Source: Rosa chinensis
Taxonomy: Eukaryota; Streptophyta; Magnoliopsida; Rosales; Rosaceae
Assembly (NCBI RefSeq): GCF_002994745.2
Contig: NC_037090.1
Coordinates: 42,308,001-42,372,000, forward strand
Length of the DNA stretch: 64,000 nt
Direction of reading: 5' to 3'
Positions 48,769 through 59,704 of the stretch are shown one piece after another. Every line of letters begins with the position of its first letter. The first letter of the stretch is position 1. A program made the translations under genes and the position numbers. The notes beneath the pieces were generated by a model that saw nothing but the letters and a program-made list of their open reading frames with translations, made no database searches and had not been told where the DNA came from.

Positions 48769-49391
48769 TGTCACGCCCCTGATTTTACACACATGAAAAT
48801 CGATATATATAACCCCATAATTATATATGCGTGAACGTCCAGTCATCAATACAAAATACCTGGAATCTTTTTCCCTTTAACTTACACAGATATTGATGCC
48901 CTGAACCCTCAAAGTTAATATAAACTCGCTCCATAGAGTTATATATTACAATGCTTACGAAATAGATTGTCAACAACAAAATAAAACGTAAATGCAGCTC
49001 AGAGTAACTATACAACGGAAGTCCTTAATCAACGGTAAAGTTACAAAAATGGCTTCCTACCGTAAAGCCGCAAAGGCGCTACCTCCGCTTCAGCCCCGAT
49101 TATCCTAACCTGCAGGATTAACCCCTACACCGTTTGAATAGTGTACCGGGTTGCCACACAACAAACCCGGTAAGCTTTTGCAAGCCCGTATGAGTAACTC
49201 AAACCACACACAACTCACGCCAAAAATAAGGAAAACAACTCACGCTTTGATTCCTTAAAACACGAAATAAAGGAGAATAACTCACACTTTAATTTCCTTT
49301 CAAATCGAAATAAAAGAAAGCAACTCACACCTTGTTTCCTTTTAAAACGAAACATAGAAAACAACCCACACTTGATTTCTATCAATAAAAC
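48769..49391 (-). repeat. Partial T2 LTR, duplicate copy, cut by B
   Basis: First 623 bases of a T2 LTR (compare 40206-40828), ending in the first minisatellite unit at ATAAAAC, where the B LTR begins. Confidence 0.9.
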
Positions 49392-51177
49392 TGATGCGGC
49401 TGAAATAGCCTCACAATTTAACCCTGCAAAATGTAGTTGTCAGTATAGGATAAGCAGGGATCGTTCAGTCCGGGGATTGTAGGGTACACCTACACAAAAA
49501 GGTCAATTAACAAATAAAAGAATAAAATGGGGGGTTTTGAAATTTGGTTCCTAATCTACTTAAAATAAAAACAAAACAAATAAAACTATATACAATGATC
49601 GACTTCCCTAACCTAGACCAATACCACTCAGAAATTACTAAGTGTAAAAACGGAAAATTCATTTCAACATGCTACAAAAATGTGCCCATCTTAAATGCCT
49701 AGATAAGAGCTCAAATGAAAAGCCTCAGCGGATCAATCCACTTATCTGATTCATTCTAATGTAGGCTTGGATCGGAAAAGTCCTTACCAAGCCTAATACT
49801 ACTAATTTTTGAAAACACTCAGCGTAATTCTCTTAACTAGTAGTATTATCTAACCCTCGAATCAACTCACACGTGCAAATTAACCATTAAACATAGAATT
49901 TAACACGTAATTTCCAGAATCGTTTAACCATTGAACATAGTTTTTACCACTTTTAGAACTAATTGCTACTTGTTTAACTCAGCGTCTTAACAAATAACAA
50001 TTACTCTTGGCAAATTAAGAAAACACACAAGAACTCTCACCGTTATTCTAGCATGTAAACTTATGAACCTAACTCTGAAAATTACCTAAACACGTAAAAG
50101 GGCACAAGATTGTAACATGCATCATAAAAGAATTCTCGAAATTAACTCAATAATAAACTGAAAATCTCAAAAATATTAATAAAAATATTCTGAAAATTCC
50201 ATGTCTCCAATTACACAACTCGCAAATTGAAACACACAAAACCGAAACAAAAATTATAAGTAGAGTCATAGTTACACTTTGAAGCTTTCCTCAGCGGCTT
50301 AGCAACAAGGTGATGAACTTGTCTCTACTATGGTGGTGGAGCGTCCTTGACTCAGCGCCTTAGAGCTTTGTAGATTGATGGATGGATGGTGGTCACGGTC
50401 TTGTAAGATATGGAGGTTTGAGGAGTGAATTGGGTAGTCTGGGAATGATCTTGGCTGGGAAGTGATGCAAATTCAGTTCTGGACGTTGTCTATTTATAGG
50501 GGAGCATTGGTTGGCTTTTGTCGATCATACCCTTCATCATTGGACGGATGAGATTGCACCGTATTTCCTTTAATTTTCCAGCTGAAACATCTTTCTCCTT
50601 TAAGGCCTTAACTCCTCTCATAATGGGGCAATTCCTTTAATTTCCAAGCTGAAACATCTTTTTCTTATTTATTTTTCAGTTGAAACATCTTTCTCTTTTA
50701 TTCTTCAACTGAAAACATCTTTCTCCTTTATTCCCCAACTGAAAACGTCTTCCTCTTATTTATTTTCCAACTGAAACATCTTTTTCTTTTATTCCTCAAC
50801 TGAAAACATCTTTTCTCCTTTATTTCCCTTCTTCATTGCTTGGTCAAATATCTTAATGCTTTATTTTATGACTCCATCATTGCTGTTTCCAAGAGTTCAA
50901 CCAGGCAACGTTTCCTACAACAAGCAGGAGAATATCAGAATTTTCTAGAGAAAATAAAGGGAAATTAAAATGTAAAGACCGCAAAAATAGTTGACAGTTA
51001 GGAATCCTGATCTAGCTAGGATTTTTCATGAATTTTACTTTTTTCGCCTATTTCACTCCAAACACTCAACAAGACTCTCAAAATGACTTACTGACTCAAG
51101 ACACTAAACTTAAGGGAGAAACAAAGCTAAAATGGAGCATATACTCATTAATATCGTCGCACATTGTGCTCCTATCA
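49392..51177 (-). repeat. 3' LTR of B (1,786 bp)
   Basis: Low edge TGATGCGGCTGAAATAG, high edge GTGCTCCTATCA. TATA box on the minus strand at 50491-50498 (CCTATAAATAG). A series of AACTGAAAACATCTTT-type repeats lies at about 50575-50815. Confidence 0.93.
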
Positions 51178-51191
51178 ACTACCCCACACTT
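51178..51191 (-). promoter_or_regulatory. Polypurine tract of B
   Basis: Element sense AAGTGTGGGGTAGT next to the 3' LTR. Confidence 0.88.
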
Positions 51192-51964
51192 AGCTTTTGC
51201 TAGTCCCTTAGCAAAACAAAAATACAAAACAAAATAAAGACTCGACGAAAAGCAAGTAAATGACTCTATTGCTCCTAACTGTTGTCTCAGAGACTCCAAA
51301 CTCATGGCTTTCACGTTAAACACTTAATCAAAATTGCATAGATAATTCCATGGTTAATAAACATGTGACACTCATATGACTAAGCAAGATATGGAGAACT
51401 TAAGTTATACAGTGAATGATAGCATGTTTCGAACAAGTCCAATCCAAACTCACAGGGCATACTCTCGATTTTTCTCTCAGAAATGGCTATGCTTAAAAGC
51501 TTCACTCTCAAGTATATGCAAGAGAATAAATTGTAAGGCAACAAACAGCTTGCATATTTCATCAATAAATGCATTTTGTGAAGAATTATTAAAGACCTCA
51601 TGAAATGACTAAGTGCACAAATGGACCTAAACCATAAGCTCGACTGCGTACCTGACTCCACTAACCAAAGACTGCCCATCTCAAGGATCAAGTAAGCACT
51701 TAAAACAGGTTGTAATGGGGCTAAGCTAGGGTTTTCGAAATGAAGATTAAGGATACAAAAAATCCTAAGGACCTAGCAGAGCATATATGGACCACCTTAT
51801 GTCATCATTTTTGTACGTCAAATATCATTGTTTTGGGCCAAACCTTCACTCTAACGAACATGGAAACGGACAAAGGCATAATTTTCAACTTTGAGCCTTC
51901 TACAAATTTGAAAGTCCAAAACCACACTTCAACAATTTCCCAAGAGTTTTCTTTTCAATTTTTC

Positions 51965-52005
<41 letters not shown>

Positions 52006-52771
52006 CGCTTTTCTTTCTTTCTTTTTCATTTTCATTTTCTTTCATTCATTTTTTTTACGGCAAATTTTTTTTTCTCTTCTTTTTTTCTTGGATTTTCCCC
52101 ACCCCACACTTGTCTTTCATCGTCACCCCTACATACTATGTCATGCTCTACTAAGTCCCTAAGACAAGGGTAGAGATATCCTGTACTAAGCTCATGGTAG
52201 GGTAGTGAGGGTGATGAAACAAAGGTTTTCAACATAGGCTCAAAGGGGTTCATTCTAAGGAGTCCCACGACGGGCACAATTGGGGACACATGCTTGTTTG
52301 GCTATGGTGGTTACCTTAATGCCTTCTATCCTATCCAAGATCAGGGCATATTATGGCATACAAGTTTTGACAGTCACAACAGTCGAGTTCTAGTACTCTC
52401 TAGTCCATTAAAATCTACGGCACATGATCATTGGATTTTCAAAGAATGATGAGGTTTTGCAAATACAGCCATGAAATTATAGAATTATCAATTAAGCACT
52501 CGAAAAGAAAGTATTTTAGCTCAACAGCTCACTTAGGGTCAAATGAATCAGACTTAATCCTAGCATGCTTAATGAACCAAGTTACAATCCTATCTCAAAT
52601 CTTCATACAAGTATCACAACGTCGATTAACCACAGAATTCAATTAAGTCCTATTTTGATTGTGAAAACCTTCAGCCATGAATTCAGAGACATGTTCATCC
52701 TAGACGTTAGGAACATCCTAAGACTCAAGCAAACAAAACAAAACAAAAAAGACACTAAAAAAAAACCATAG

Positions 52772-52810
<39 letters not shown>

Positions 52811-52988
52811 GGAAGGGTAAAATAAACAAACAATAAACAAAGACACAAGTACAATTCAACCTAAGCAAGTGAAGGGATAGAAATTTCAAACTCTCGTTGA
52901 TGGCTCCTTCACAGCTTCGGTTGAAATGGGTTGCCTCCCATGCAGCGCTTAATATTTATAGTCCGTCAGCCTGGACTTTTCTCCTTGT
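51192..52988 (-). other. 3' internal non-coding region of B
   Basis: Collinear with H. Contains a T run (51971-52003), the 19-base block 52259-52277 and post-pol block 52927-52950. A long T run at 52777-52807 replaces the hairpin and purine tract found in H, so that block was lost. It joins gag directly at 52988, where pol would be in an autonomous copy. Confidence 0.8.
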
Positions 52989-54605
52989 TCACACGTGCTC
53001 ATTCCTTGGGTTAGGCACCGTGTTACTTGGTAGCTTCCCTGTTTCAGCAATCCGACCCATGAAATCCACCACTTGGCCCATTTGATTCTTGAGCTCTGCA
53101 ATATCCTTTGAATGGGTCGCCTGTCCTTCAATCAAAGCTTGAGTAGCCGTGTTAAGTTGTTGTTGCCCCACAGCAAGGGACTTCAACAGTTCATCATAAT
53201 TAGGGGCACTCAAAGTATTAGAGACAGGAGGTGGAGGGACAGAATTGGGAATACCAAAAGTTTGAGGTACCTGAGGCCTCAAAAACAAACCTGATGGGCG
53301 CTGAGAATTCTGCCCCGGGCCTTGAGGTGGTCTCAAGGTGTTATCATTGTTGGCCCAACGAAAGTTGGGGTGGTCTCTGAGCCCATGATTGTAAGTATTG
53401 GAGTAAGGGTTGTACCTCGGGCCTCCTTGGCCTCCTTGATACCCTAGGGCGTTAACAGATTCCCATCCTTCTGGAGAGGCAAGCTGGGGACATTTATCTG
53501 TAGGGTGCCCTTGAGTCGAGCACATCCCACACACTTGAGCCATTGCTCCTCCTCCATTAACGTTTAAGACTTGAGATAGCATAGTAGACATCTTGTTGAC
53601 CTTGTCTTGAAGAGCAGAGTTAGTGGACACCTCATGTACCCTCCGTTGAGAGGAAAGCACCCCCTCATATTGTTGATAGTTTAGTGCACGATTAGTAAGT
53701 AGCACCTTGGCATCAGCAGGTGTCTTATCCATAAAGGATCCTCCAGCAGCAGCATCTAACAGACCACGCTCATTAGCGGTGAGTCCTTCATAAAAATAGG
53801 TAAGGAGGGACCCCTCACTCATCCCATGGTTAGGGCATGATGCTACAAGGCTCTTAAACCTGTCCCAATAATTGCAGAAATTCTCCTCATGTCCTTGCGT
53901 AATTCCACTAATCTGCTTCCTCAAAACAGTGACCTTTGAGGCAGGAAAGTACTTCGTAAGGAACTCGCCCTTCATCCTATCCCAAGTGTTGATAGTGCCA
54001 GCAGGCAGCTCAAATAGCCAAGTCTTGGCCTTGTCCTCCAAAGTAAAGGGAAATGCCTTCATCTTCAAGATATTGATATCAGCTCCTTTAGGGCACATAC
54101 TCCCACAAACAAACTCAAACTCCTTGAGATGCTTGTTGGTGTCTTCACTACTCATCCCATGAAACTTGGGTAGGTGATGCAGAAACCCACTCTTTAACTC
54201 AAAATCATCATTAAGCCCCTCTCCTGGTTCTGGATAGGCAATGCATAAGGGCGCAGCTCCCCCACCTGTAGGATTAGACAGTTGCCTAATAGTCTCAGCC
54301 ATTGGTGCCTGTACTTGCTCAACACGGGCGTGCTCTTCCTCTTCTTCCTCTTCTGTGTCTACAACGTCCTCTTCAGTGACCTCCTCGTCTTCCTCTTCAA
54401 AGACTTGTTCTTCTCCTTCTTCAGAATGGTCAGGTTTGTTGATCTCCTCGGTTGATCTAGTTGAGGAGTTATAACCTGAATAGCTAGAGTCCTGGGAATC
54501 CCTCCTTTCTAGAGGAGGGCGGTCTAAAAAAGTGAGTTCTGCCCTTTGCCTAGCACGTTCCAATTTTTCAAAGAGCTCCTTAGTCTTATCAGAGACAGTG
54601 GACAT
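52989..54605 (-). CDS. Gag polyprotein of element B (gag-only Athila derivative)
   Basis: 538 codons from Met at 54605, stop at 52989. An acidic stretch (about 60-97, long Glu runs) precedes the capsid-like Retrotrans_gag region (about 135-320, including TWLFELPAG and FLTKYFPASK). One CCHC zinc knuckle: Cys359, Cys362, His367, Cys372. A Pro/Gly/Asn-rich linker and the QMGQVVDFM...GKLPSNTVPNP tail follow, homologous to A and E, after which the frame stops at once instead of running into protease. Gag assembles particles around element RNA. Enzymes would have to come from an autonomous Athila such as A. No internal stop. Related to, but clearly diverged from, the gag of E. Confidence 0.93.
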   Translation of the reverse strand: MSTVSDKTKELFEKLERARQRAELTFLDRPPLERRDSQDSSYSGYNSSTRSTEEINKPDHSEEGEEQVFEEEDEEVTEEDVVDTEEEEEEEHARVEQVQAPMAETIRQLSNPTGGGAAPLCIAYPEPGEGLNDDFELKSGFLHHLPKFHGMSSEDTNKHLKEFEFVCGSMCPKGADINILKMKAFPFTLEDKAKTWLFELPAGTINTWDRMKGEFLTKYFPASKVTVLRKQISGITQGHEENFCNYWDRFKSLVASCPNHGMSEGSLLTYFYEGLTANERGLLDAAAGGSFMDKTPADAKVLLTNRALNYQQYEGVLSSQRRVHEVSTNSALQDKVNKMSTMLSQVLNVNGGGAMAQVCGMCSTQGHPTDKCPQLASPEGWESVNALGYQGGQGGPRYNPYSNTYNHGLRDHPNFRWANNDNTLRPPQGPGQNSQRPSGLFLRPQVPQTFGIPNSVPPPPVSNTLSAPNYDELLKSLAVGQQQLNTATQALIEGQATHSKDIAELKNQMGQVVDFMGRIAETGKLPSNTVPNPRNEHV

Positions 54606-55622
54606 TCATGGACCTTTAAGACCAAATCAAGTGTTAGTAACATATACAAGGTTCGAAATACAAACATTATGTCTTTCCTACTTTCTAAGTTACTTTTACA
54701 TTTACATACTTAGGTACTGGAACAAAGGACCTCGTTTGTGCAATGGGACTATAGAACAGCTACCCTCGACAAAGTCATGTTTAATCCAATATACCTTAAG
54801 CAGGTCACACATCAATTTTTTTTTTATTTTTTTTTTTATAAACATAGTTAATATCTCAATTGATTCCAAGTTGTAAGTCGAGCCCAATAGAAACCACTAC
54901 TATTGGTGAGATACGATATAGGGATAGTCGCCCAGACATAAGTCTCTTTCCTTTGTTTCAGAAGGCCGGATGGCCAGATTAAGAGGTAAGTGAGAGGGAG
55001 GACTCATTTTGGTGATACTACGGAGGCTACTCCCTCATTGAGGTTTAGGCCCCTATCGGCTACTCCCACATAGTGGTTTAGGCTCATTCTATAGTATCTC
55101 TGAGATCCAATTGAACCCATCACCCAGGGTCTCAACCTAAGACACCATCCGTATGCGCCCCTTACTCAGCTGGGAAATTAACTAATGTGTTAGACCGTTC
55201 TCCAAGTGCTAATAAAGGCCGCCCTCAACCTCAAGAGACCTGAGTAAGGTACTAATGAAGGGTTTAGGCCAATATTAACAAAAGGGCCCTTGTCTACTCA
55301 TACGATTTTACACACTTACAACAATTAAGTATTTAGCTGAATTCATATCCACATACAATTTTACAACAATTAAGTAAATTAATCTAAATGAAACACATAC
55401 AATTTACAATATGCTTAAAAAACAACTTCTACAAATTGTACAACAATGATAAAACACATGCTTAATTTCGTAACACTCATAAAATTGAAACTAAATCACA
55501 ATTAAAGCTTGGCCTAACCAAAATAGCAATTTGTCACCATTCCACAAGTGTAGTACAAATATTAGCATGCATTCTATATACAACAAAATCGATGACACTT
55601 TAAGTGCAAGGGATTTTAACAA
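54606..55622 (-). other. 5' leader of element B
   Basis: One copy of the conserved leader module (about 54700-55310) with AGGTTGAGGGCGGC near 55217 on the minus strand, then A/T-rich sequence. A T run lies near 54817-54839. No upstream frame of note. Confidence 0.8.
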
Positions 55623-55640
55623 TCCCCGGCAACGGCGCCA
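55623..55640 (-). promoter_or_regulatory. PBS of element B, complementary to tRNA-Asp
   Basis: Intact TGGCGCCGTTGCCGGGGA in element sense. The overlapping segment CCGGGGATTGT (minus strand of 55619-55629) is complementary to the U5 segment at 55724-55734. Confidence 0.93.
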
Positions 55641-55645
55641 AAAAT

Positions 55646-57152
55646 TGATGCGGCTGAAATAGCCTCACAATTTAACCCTGCAAAATGTAGTTGTCAGTAT
55701 AGGATAAGCAGGGATCGTTCAGTCCGGGGATTGTAGGGTACACCTACACAAAAAGGTCAATTAACAAATAAAAGAATAAAATGGGGGGTTTTGAAATTTG
55801 GTTCCTAATCTACTTAAAATAAAAACAAAACAAATAAAACTATATACAATGATCGACTTCCCTAACCTAGACCAATACCACTCAGAAATTACTAAGTGTA
55901 AAAACGGAAAATTCATTTCAACATGCTACAAAAATGTGCCCATCTTAAATGCCTAGATAAGAGCTCAAATGAAAAGCCTCAGCGGATCAATCCACTTATC
56001 TGATTCATTCTAATGTAGGCTTGGATCGGAAAAGTCCTTACCAAGCCTAATACTACTAATTTTTGAAAACACTCAGCGTAATTCTCTTAACTAGTAGTAT
56101 TATCTAACCCTCGAATCAACTCACACGTGCAAATTAACCATTAAACATAGAATTTAACACGTAATTTCCAGAATCGTTTAACCATTGAACATAGTTTTTA
56201 CCACTTTTAGAACTAATTGCTACTTGTTTAACTCAGCGTCTTAACAAATAACAATTACTCTTGGCAAATTAAGAAAACACACAAGAACTCTCACCGTTAT
56301 TCTAGCATGTAAACTTATGAACCTAACTCTGAAAATTACCTAAACACGTAAAAGGGCACAAGATTGTAACATGCATCATAAAAGAATTCTCGAAATTAAC
56401 TCAATAATAAACTGAAAATCTCAAAAATATTAATAAAAATATTCTGAAAATTCCATGTCTCCAATTACACAACTCGCAAATTGAAACACACAAAACCGAA
56501 ACAAAAATTATAAGTAGAGTCATAGTTACACTTTGAAGCTTTCCTCAGCGGCTTAGCAACAAGGTGATGAACTTGTCTCTACTATGGTGGTGGAGCGTCC
56601 TTGACTCAGCGCCTTAGAGCTTTGTAGATTGATGGATGGATGGTGGTCACGGTCTTGTAAGATATGGAGGTTTGAGGAGTGAATTGGGTAGTCTGGGAAT
56701 GATCTTGGCTGGGAAGTGATGCAAATTCAGTTCTGGACGTTGTCTATTTATAGGGGAGCATTGGTTGGCTTTTGTCGATCATACCCTTCATCATTGGACG
56801 GATGAGATTGCACCGTATTTCCTTTAATTTTCCAGCTGAAACATCTTTCTCCTTTAAGGCCTTAACTCCTCTCATAATGGGGCAATTCCTTTAATTTCCA
56901 AGCTGAAACATCTTTTTCTTATTTATTTTTCAGTTGAAACATCTTTCTCTTTTATTCTTCAACTGAAAACATCTTTCTCCTTTATTCCCCAACTGAAAAC
57001 GTCTTCCTCTTATTTATTTTCCAACTGAAACATCTTTTTCTTTTATTCCTCAACTGAAAACATCTTTTCTCCTTTATTTCCCTTCTTCATTGCTTGGTCA
57101 AATATCTTAATGCTTTATTTTATGACTCCATCATTGCTGTTTCCAAGAGTTC
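55646..57152 (-). repeat. 5' LTR of B, PBS-side 1,507 bases
   Basis: Matches 49392-50898 without indels by position. TATA at 56745-56752. Cut at 57153 by element I after ...GAGTTC. The remaining 279 bases should lie right of the window. Confidence 0.93.
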
Positions 57153-59681
57153 TGATAGGAGCATGAAATGCGACGTTTATAATGTTTAAACCCTATATTT
57201 TGCTAAGTTATTTCCTTTATCTCGATCAATTTAACTTAGTTAGTGTTTTTCAGGTAAAATGGAGTCTCAAGGTCCGAAAACGGCTAAGGAAGGCACAAGT
57301 GGCACAGAAATGAGAAGAAATGAAGAAATGGAAGTTCTCCCAGTTTGACTAGGAAAAGGAATCCTAGTTGGAGTAGGAATCAGAAGCTGACTTGGATTCA
57401 AACTCTTAAGTCGCGGAAATTAGAAGTTCTACTTGAACAGGGAAACCCAATTCTACTCAGATAAGGAATCCTAGTGTGACAAGGAGTCCCTGTTGGATAA
57501 GGATTACTCAAGAAGGTTCCGGAAGAGTGTAGAAGAATCGCAGAAAAGAAGTTTGTATTCAACTAGGAAACCTACTTGCATATGGAGTTCTACTCATACT
57601 AGGAGAGCTATGGAACGATCATGAAGCATCTAGAAGTCTCAAGAAGGTCATATGCTGTGCACATGGAGGAGGAAGCAACAAGAGATTCGAATTACAAAGC
57701 AATGTGGAATTTGGACTTCTTGTTGAGTAACGATTGAATTGCCGTGAGATTCTTGAAGGTTCTAAGGAGTTCTTGACGTTTCTACTTTAGAATAGGTGTG
57801 GAAGGCATGTGAGAGGCCTGTGATGCAAAGGAAAATCGAATTGGACTCAACTTGTGCATTAAAAGTCAAATCCATTACAGATTCGGAAATCTGCCTGTGC
57901 AGATCAGTCAACTTCAACGGAGTGTCATAAATCGCTCAGAGCTCAGAAAATTATGATCTTTATATGGTTGGAAAGCTACGGATGTCTAGTTTCCAAATCT
58001 TTTTACGGTTCATCAATAGCTATTTTCTAGAGAAAGTTATGGCTGTTTTAGTGCACTGAGGTCAATCCTGCCGGAAATCTGTTTTGTGAGAAAGAAGTCC
58101 TAAATCAACAAGAACTTGGAGAAGTCAAGTAGAAACGAATTGGGAGAGCTTTGAGACGTTCTCCTATATATACCTAGTGTATTAGACGTTTCAAGGGGAA
58201 CACTTTTCTCCACAATTTCGTATTCTCACTTGCTCTCTCTCTAGTTTTCAGGTTTTCACAATCTTCAAGGAGCTTTGCCGTGCCATCTTCCTCCATTGCC
58301 GTGATCTTCACTTGTTGCGACACCTTGGAGCTGCTTTGGATCTTTGGGACGTAATTAAGGGTTGTTCATATGCTTTACCATACATATATTCACGGTTTGG
58401 TGTACTTGTTAGATAGAATTTCTGCTTTGGATTTTCTATGTGTGAACCTAAACTTTTGAGTATGCAATCTTATTTTTGGATGCAATTTTGATGTTCTTTT
58501 CTATGTTTGATATGTTTATGTGTTCTTTGTCTTGATAAATTGCCGAATATGGAATGATAATCTGATTTTTGTGCTTCAGTACATGTTAACGATTCACTTG
58601 GTCTGACAAACATAAAAGGAAGACTTGCATGTAACTTGCTAGTAATTAGGTTTGATGCTTGGTGAAACCTAATTCGAATAAGTAGTAAAGGCTTGCTTTG
58701 AGTCGAAAATCAGGTTATGCATGTGATGATGAGTATTGACGCCCTTGGATTTGCATGTCTATTGATTCTTTCTTGAACTTAATGATTTGAAAACGGGATT
58801 TTTCATTATTGATATCGAACTTTTCAAAATAAAATTGACTTGATTTTCAATTTGACTTAAGAAAGAAAGTAAAAAGGGGACAATGGTTGCTTGGATCTTT
58901 GTGTTCTTGGTTGATAGCTTTCCATGGTAATTAAAAAGATTAAGGGATGCATGAAAATATTGATCTTGATGAGTTCTTGACAAGTGTTCTTCGAAAAATT
59001 CTTCTTTTCCCACCTTTGTATAGAAACGATTTTAATCTTTATTTTCTGAAAATTTTCTGTTTTCGATCTTCAAAACCCCCTATCTTTATATTTTCTTGTT
59101 TGTGTAAATAAATAAAATTAACTTAGATTTTTAGGTAGCATGTTCATATAAATAATGAATAAATAATAAATAAAAATGTTTTTAAAAATTAGTGAATAGT
59201 GTCTCCGTGAATAGTAAATATGTGTTAGTGTTTTCTAGGAATTAATTTGGTGGTTTTTAGGAGTTTGTTATGTGTTTGTTATGTGCTCCTATTTTTTAGG
59301 GATTAGCTCCTAAATTTTAGGGAAAGTAGTTAGAGTTAGTTTTGACTTAGTATTTCTTGTTTGACTTAGTCAATAATTTGTTTTCTTAATAATTAAGTAA
59401 TCTAAATCCTTGTTGTATATGGATTCCCAATGTGATATGGATTTGTAAAATGTATTTAAGTAGGAGTAGGATTTCTAAACCCATTCTAACTTGGATTCTT
59501 TGTAAATTTCGAATTGTTGTCTATATATACTTGTTATTTTCGTTTGTTTTGTAAATTCATTTTCTTATTTTCGTTTCACATGTAAGCACCCTCAATCCCC
59601 GGCTTGAACGATCCCTGCTTATTCTATACTAACAACTACATTTTTCAGGGTTTAAATTGGCGAATGCTTTTGCACGTATCA
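57153..59681 (+). repeat. 5' LTR of element I (2,529 bp)
   Basis: TGATAGGAGCATGAAATG...GCACGTATCA. TATA at 58165-58172, U5 segment TCAATCCCCGG at 59592-59602. Longer than the A LTR because of an insertion around 59220-59480. Short antisense frames only. Confidence 0.93.
58165..58172 (+). promoter_or_regulatory. TATA box in the 5' LTR of I
   Basis: TATATATA in the context TTCTCCTATATATACC, same relative place as in A. It is repeated in the 3' LTR at 63904-63911. Confidence 0.6.
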
Positions 59682-59686
59682 ATTTT

Positions 59687-59704
59687 TGGCGCCGTTGCCG
59701 GGGA
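59687..59704 (+). promoter_or_regulatory. PBS of element I, complementary to tRNA-Asp
   Basis: TGGCGCCGTTGCCGGGGA, 18 of 18 with the tRNA-Asp 3' end, 5 bases after the LTR. Its last 7 bases are part of an 11-base segment (59698-59708) complementary to U5 59592-59602. Confidence 0.94.

Larger units (their letters stand above)
22391..49391 (-). mobile_element. Athila-type element H, 3' part, carrying T1 and T2
   Basis: Minus-strand element inserted in the 5' LTR of F. Visible pieces: 3' LTR 22391-24117, internal 24118-24763, internal 39008-40205, and a duplicated copy of that last piece at 47572-48768. Joined across T1, it is collinear with 51178-52990 of B. Gag, leader and 5' LTR, if present, lie right of the window. 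The target repeat would be CTTCT (22386-22390), unverified. Confidence 0.85.
46314..49391 (-). repeat. Second copy of the tandem duplication
   Basis: Repeats 37750-40828, ending only where element B is inserted, so the original duplicated tract may continue right of B. Confidence 0.9.
49392..57152 (-). mobile_element. Athila-derived gag-only element B, 5' LTR split by I
   Basis: 3' LTR 49392-51177, internal 51178-55645, 5' LTR 55646-57152, continuing beyond element I outside the window. The internal region has polypurine tract, 3' non-coding region, an intact gag, leader and PBS, but pol is absent. The 1,507 visible bases of the 5' LTR align to 49392-50898 with no indel, so insertion was recent. 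Target repeat AAAAC (49387-49391) is predicted. Confidence 0.92.
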
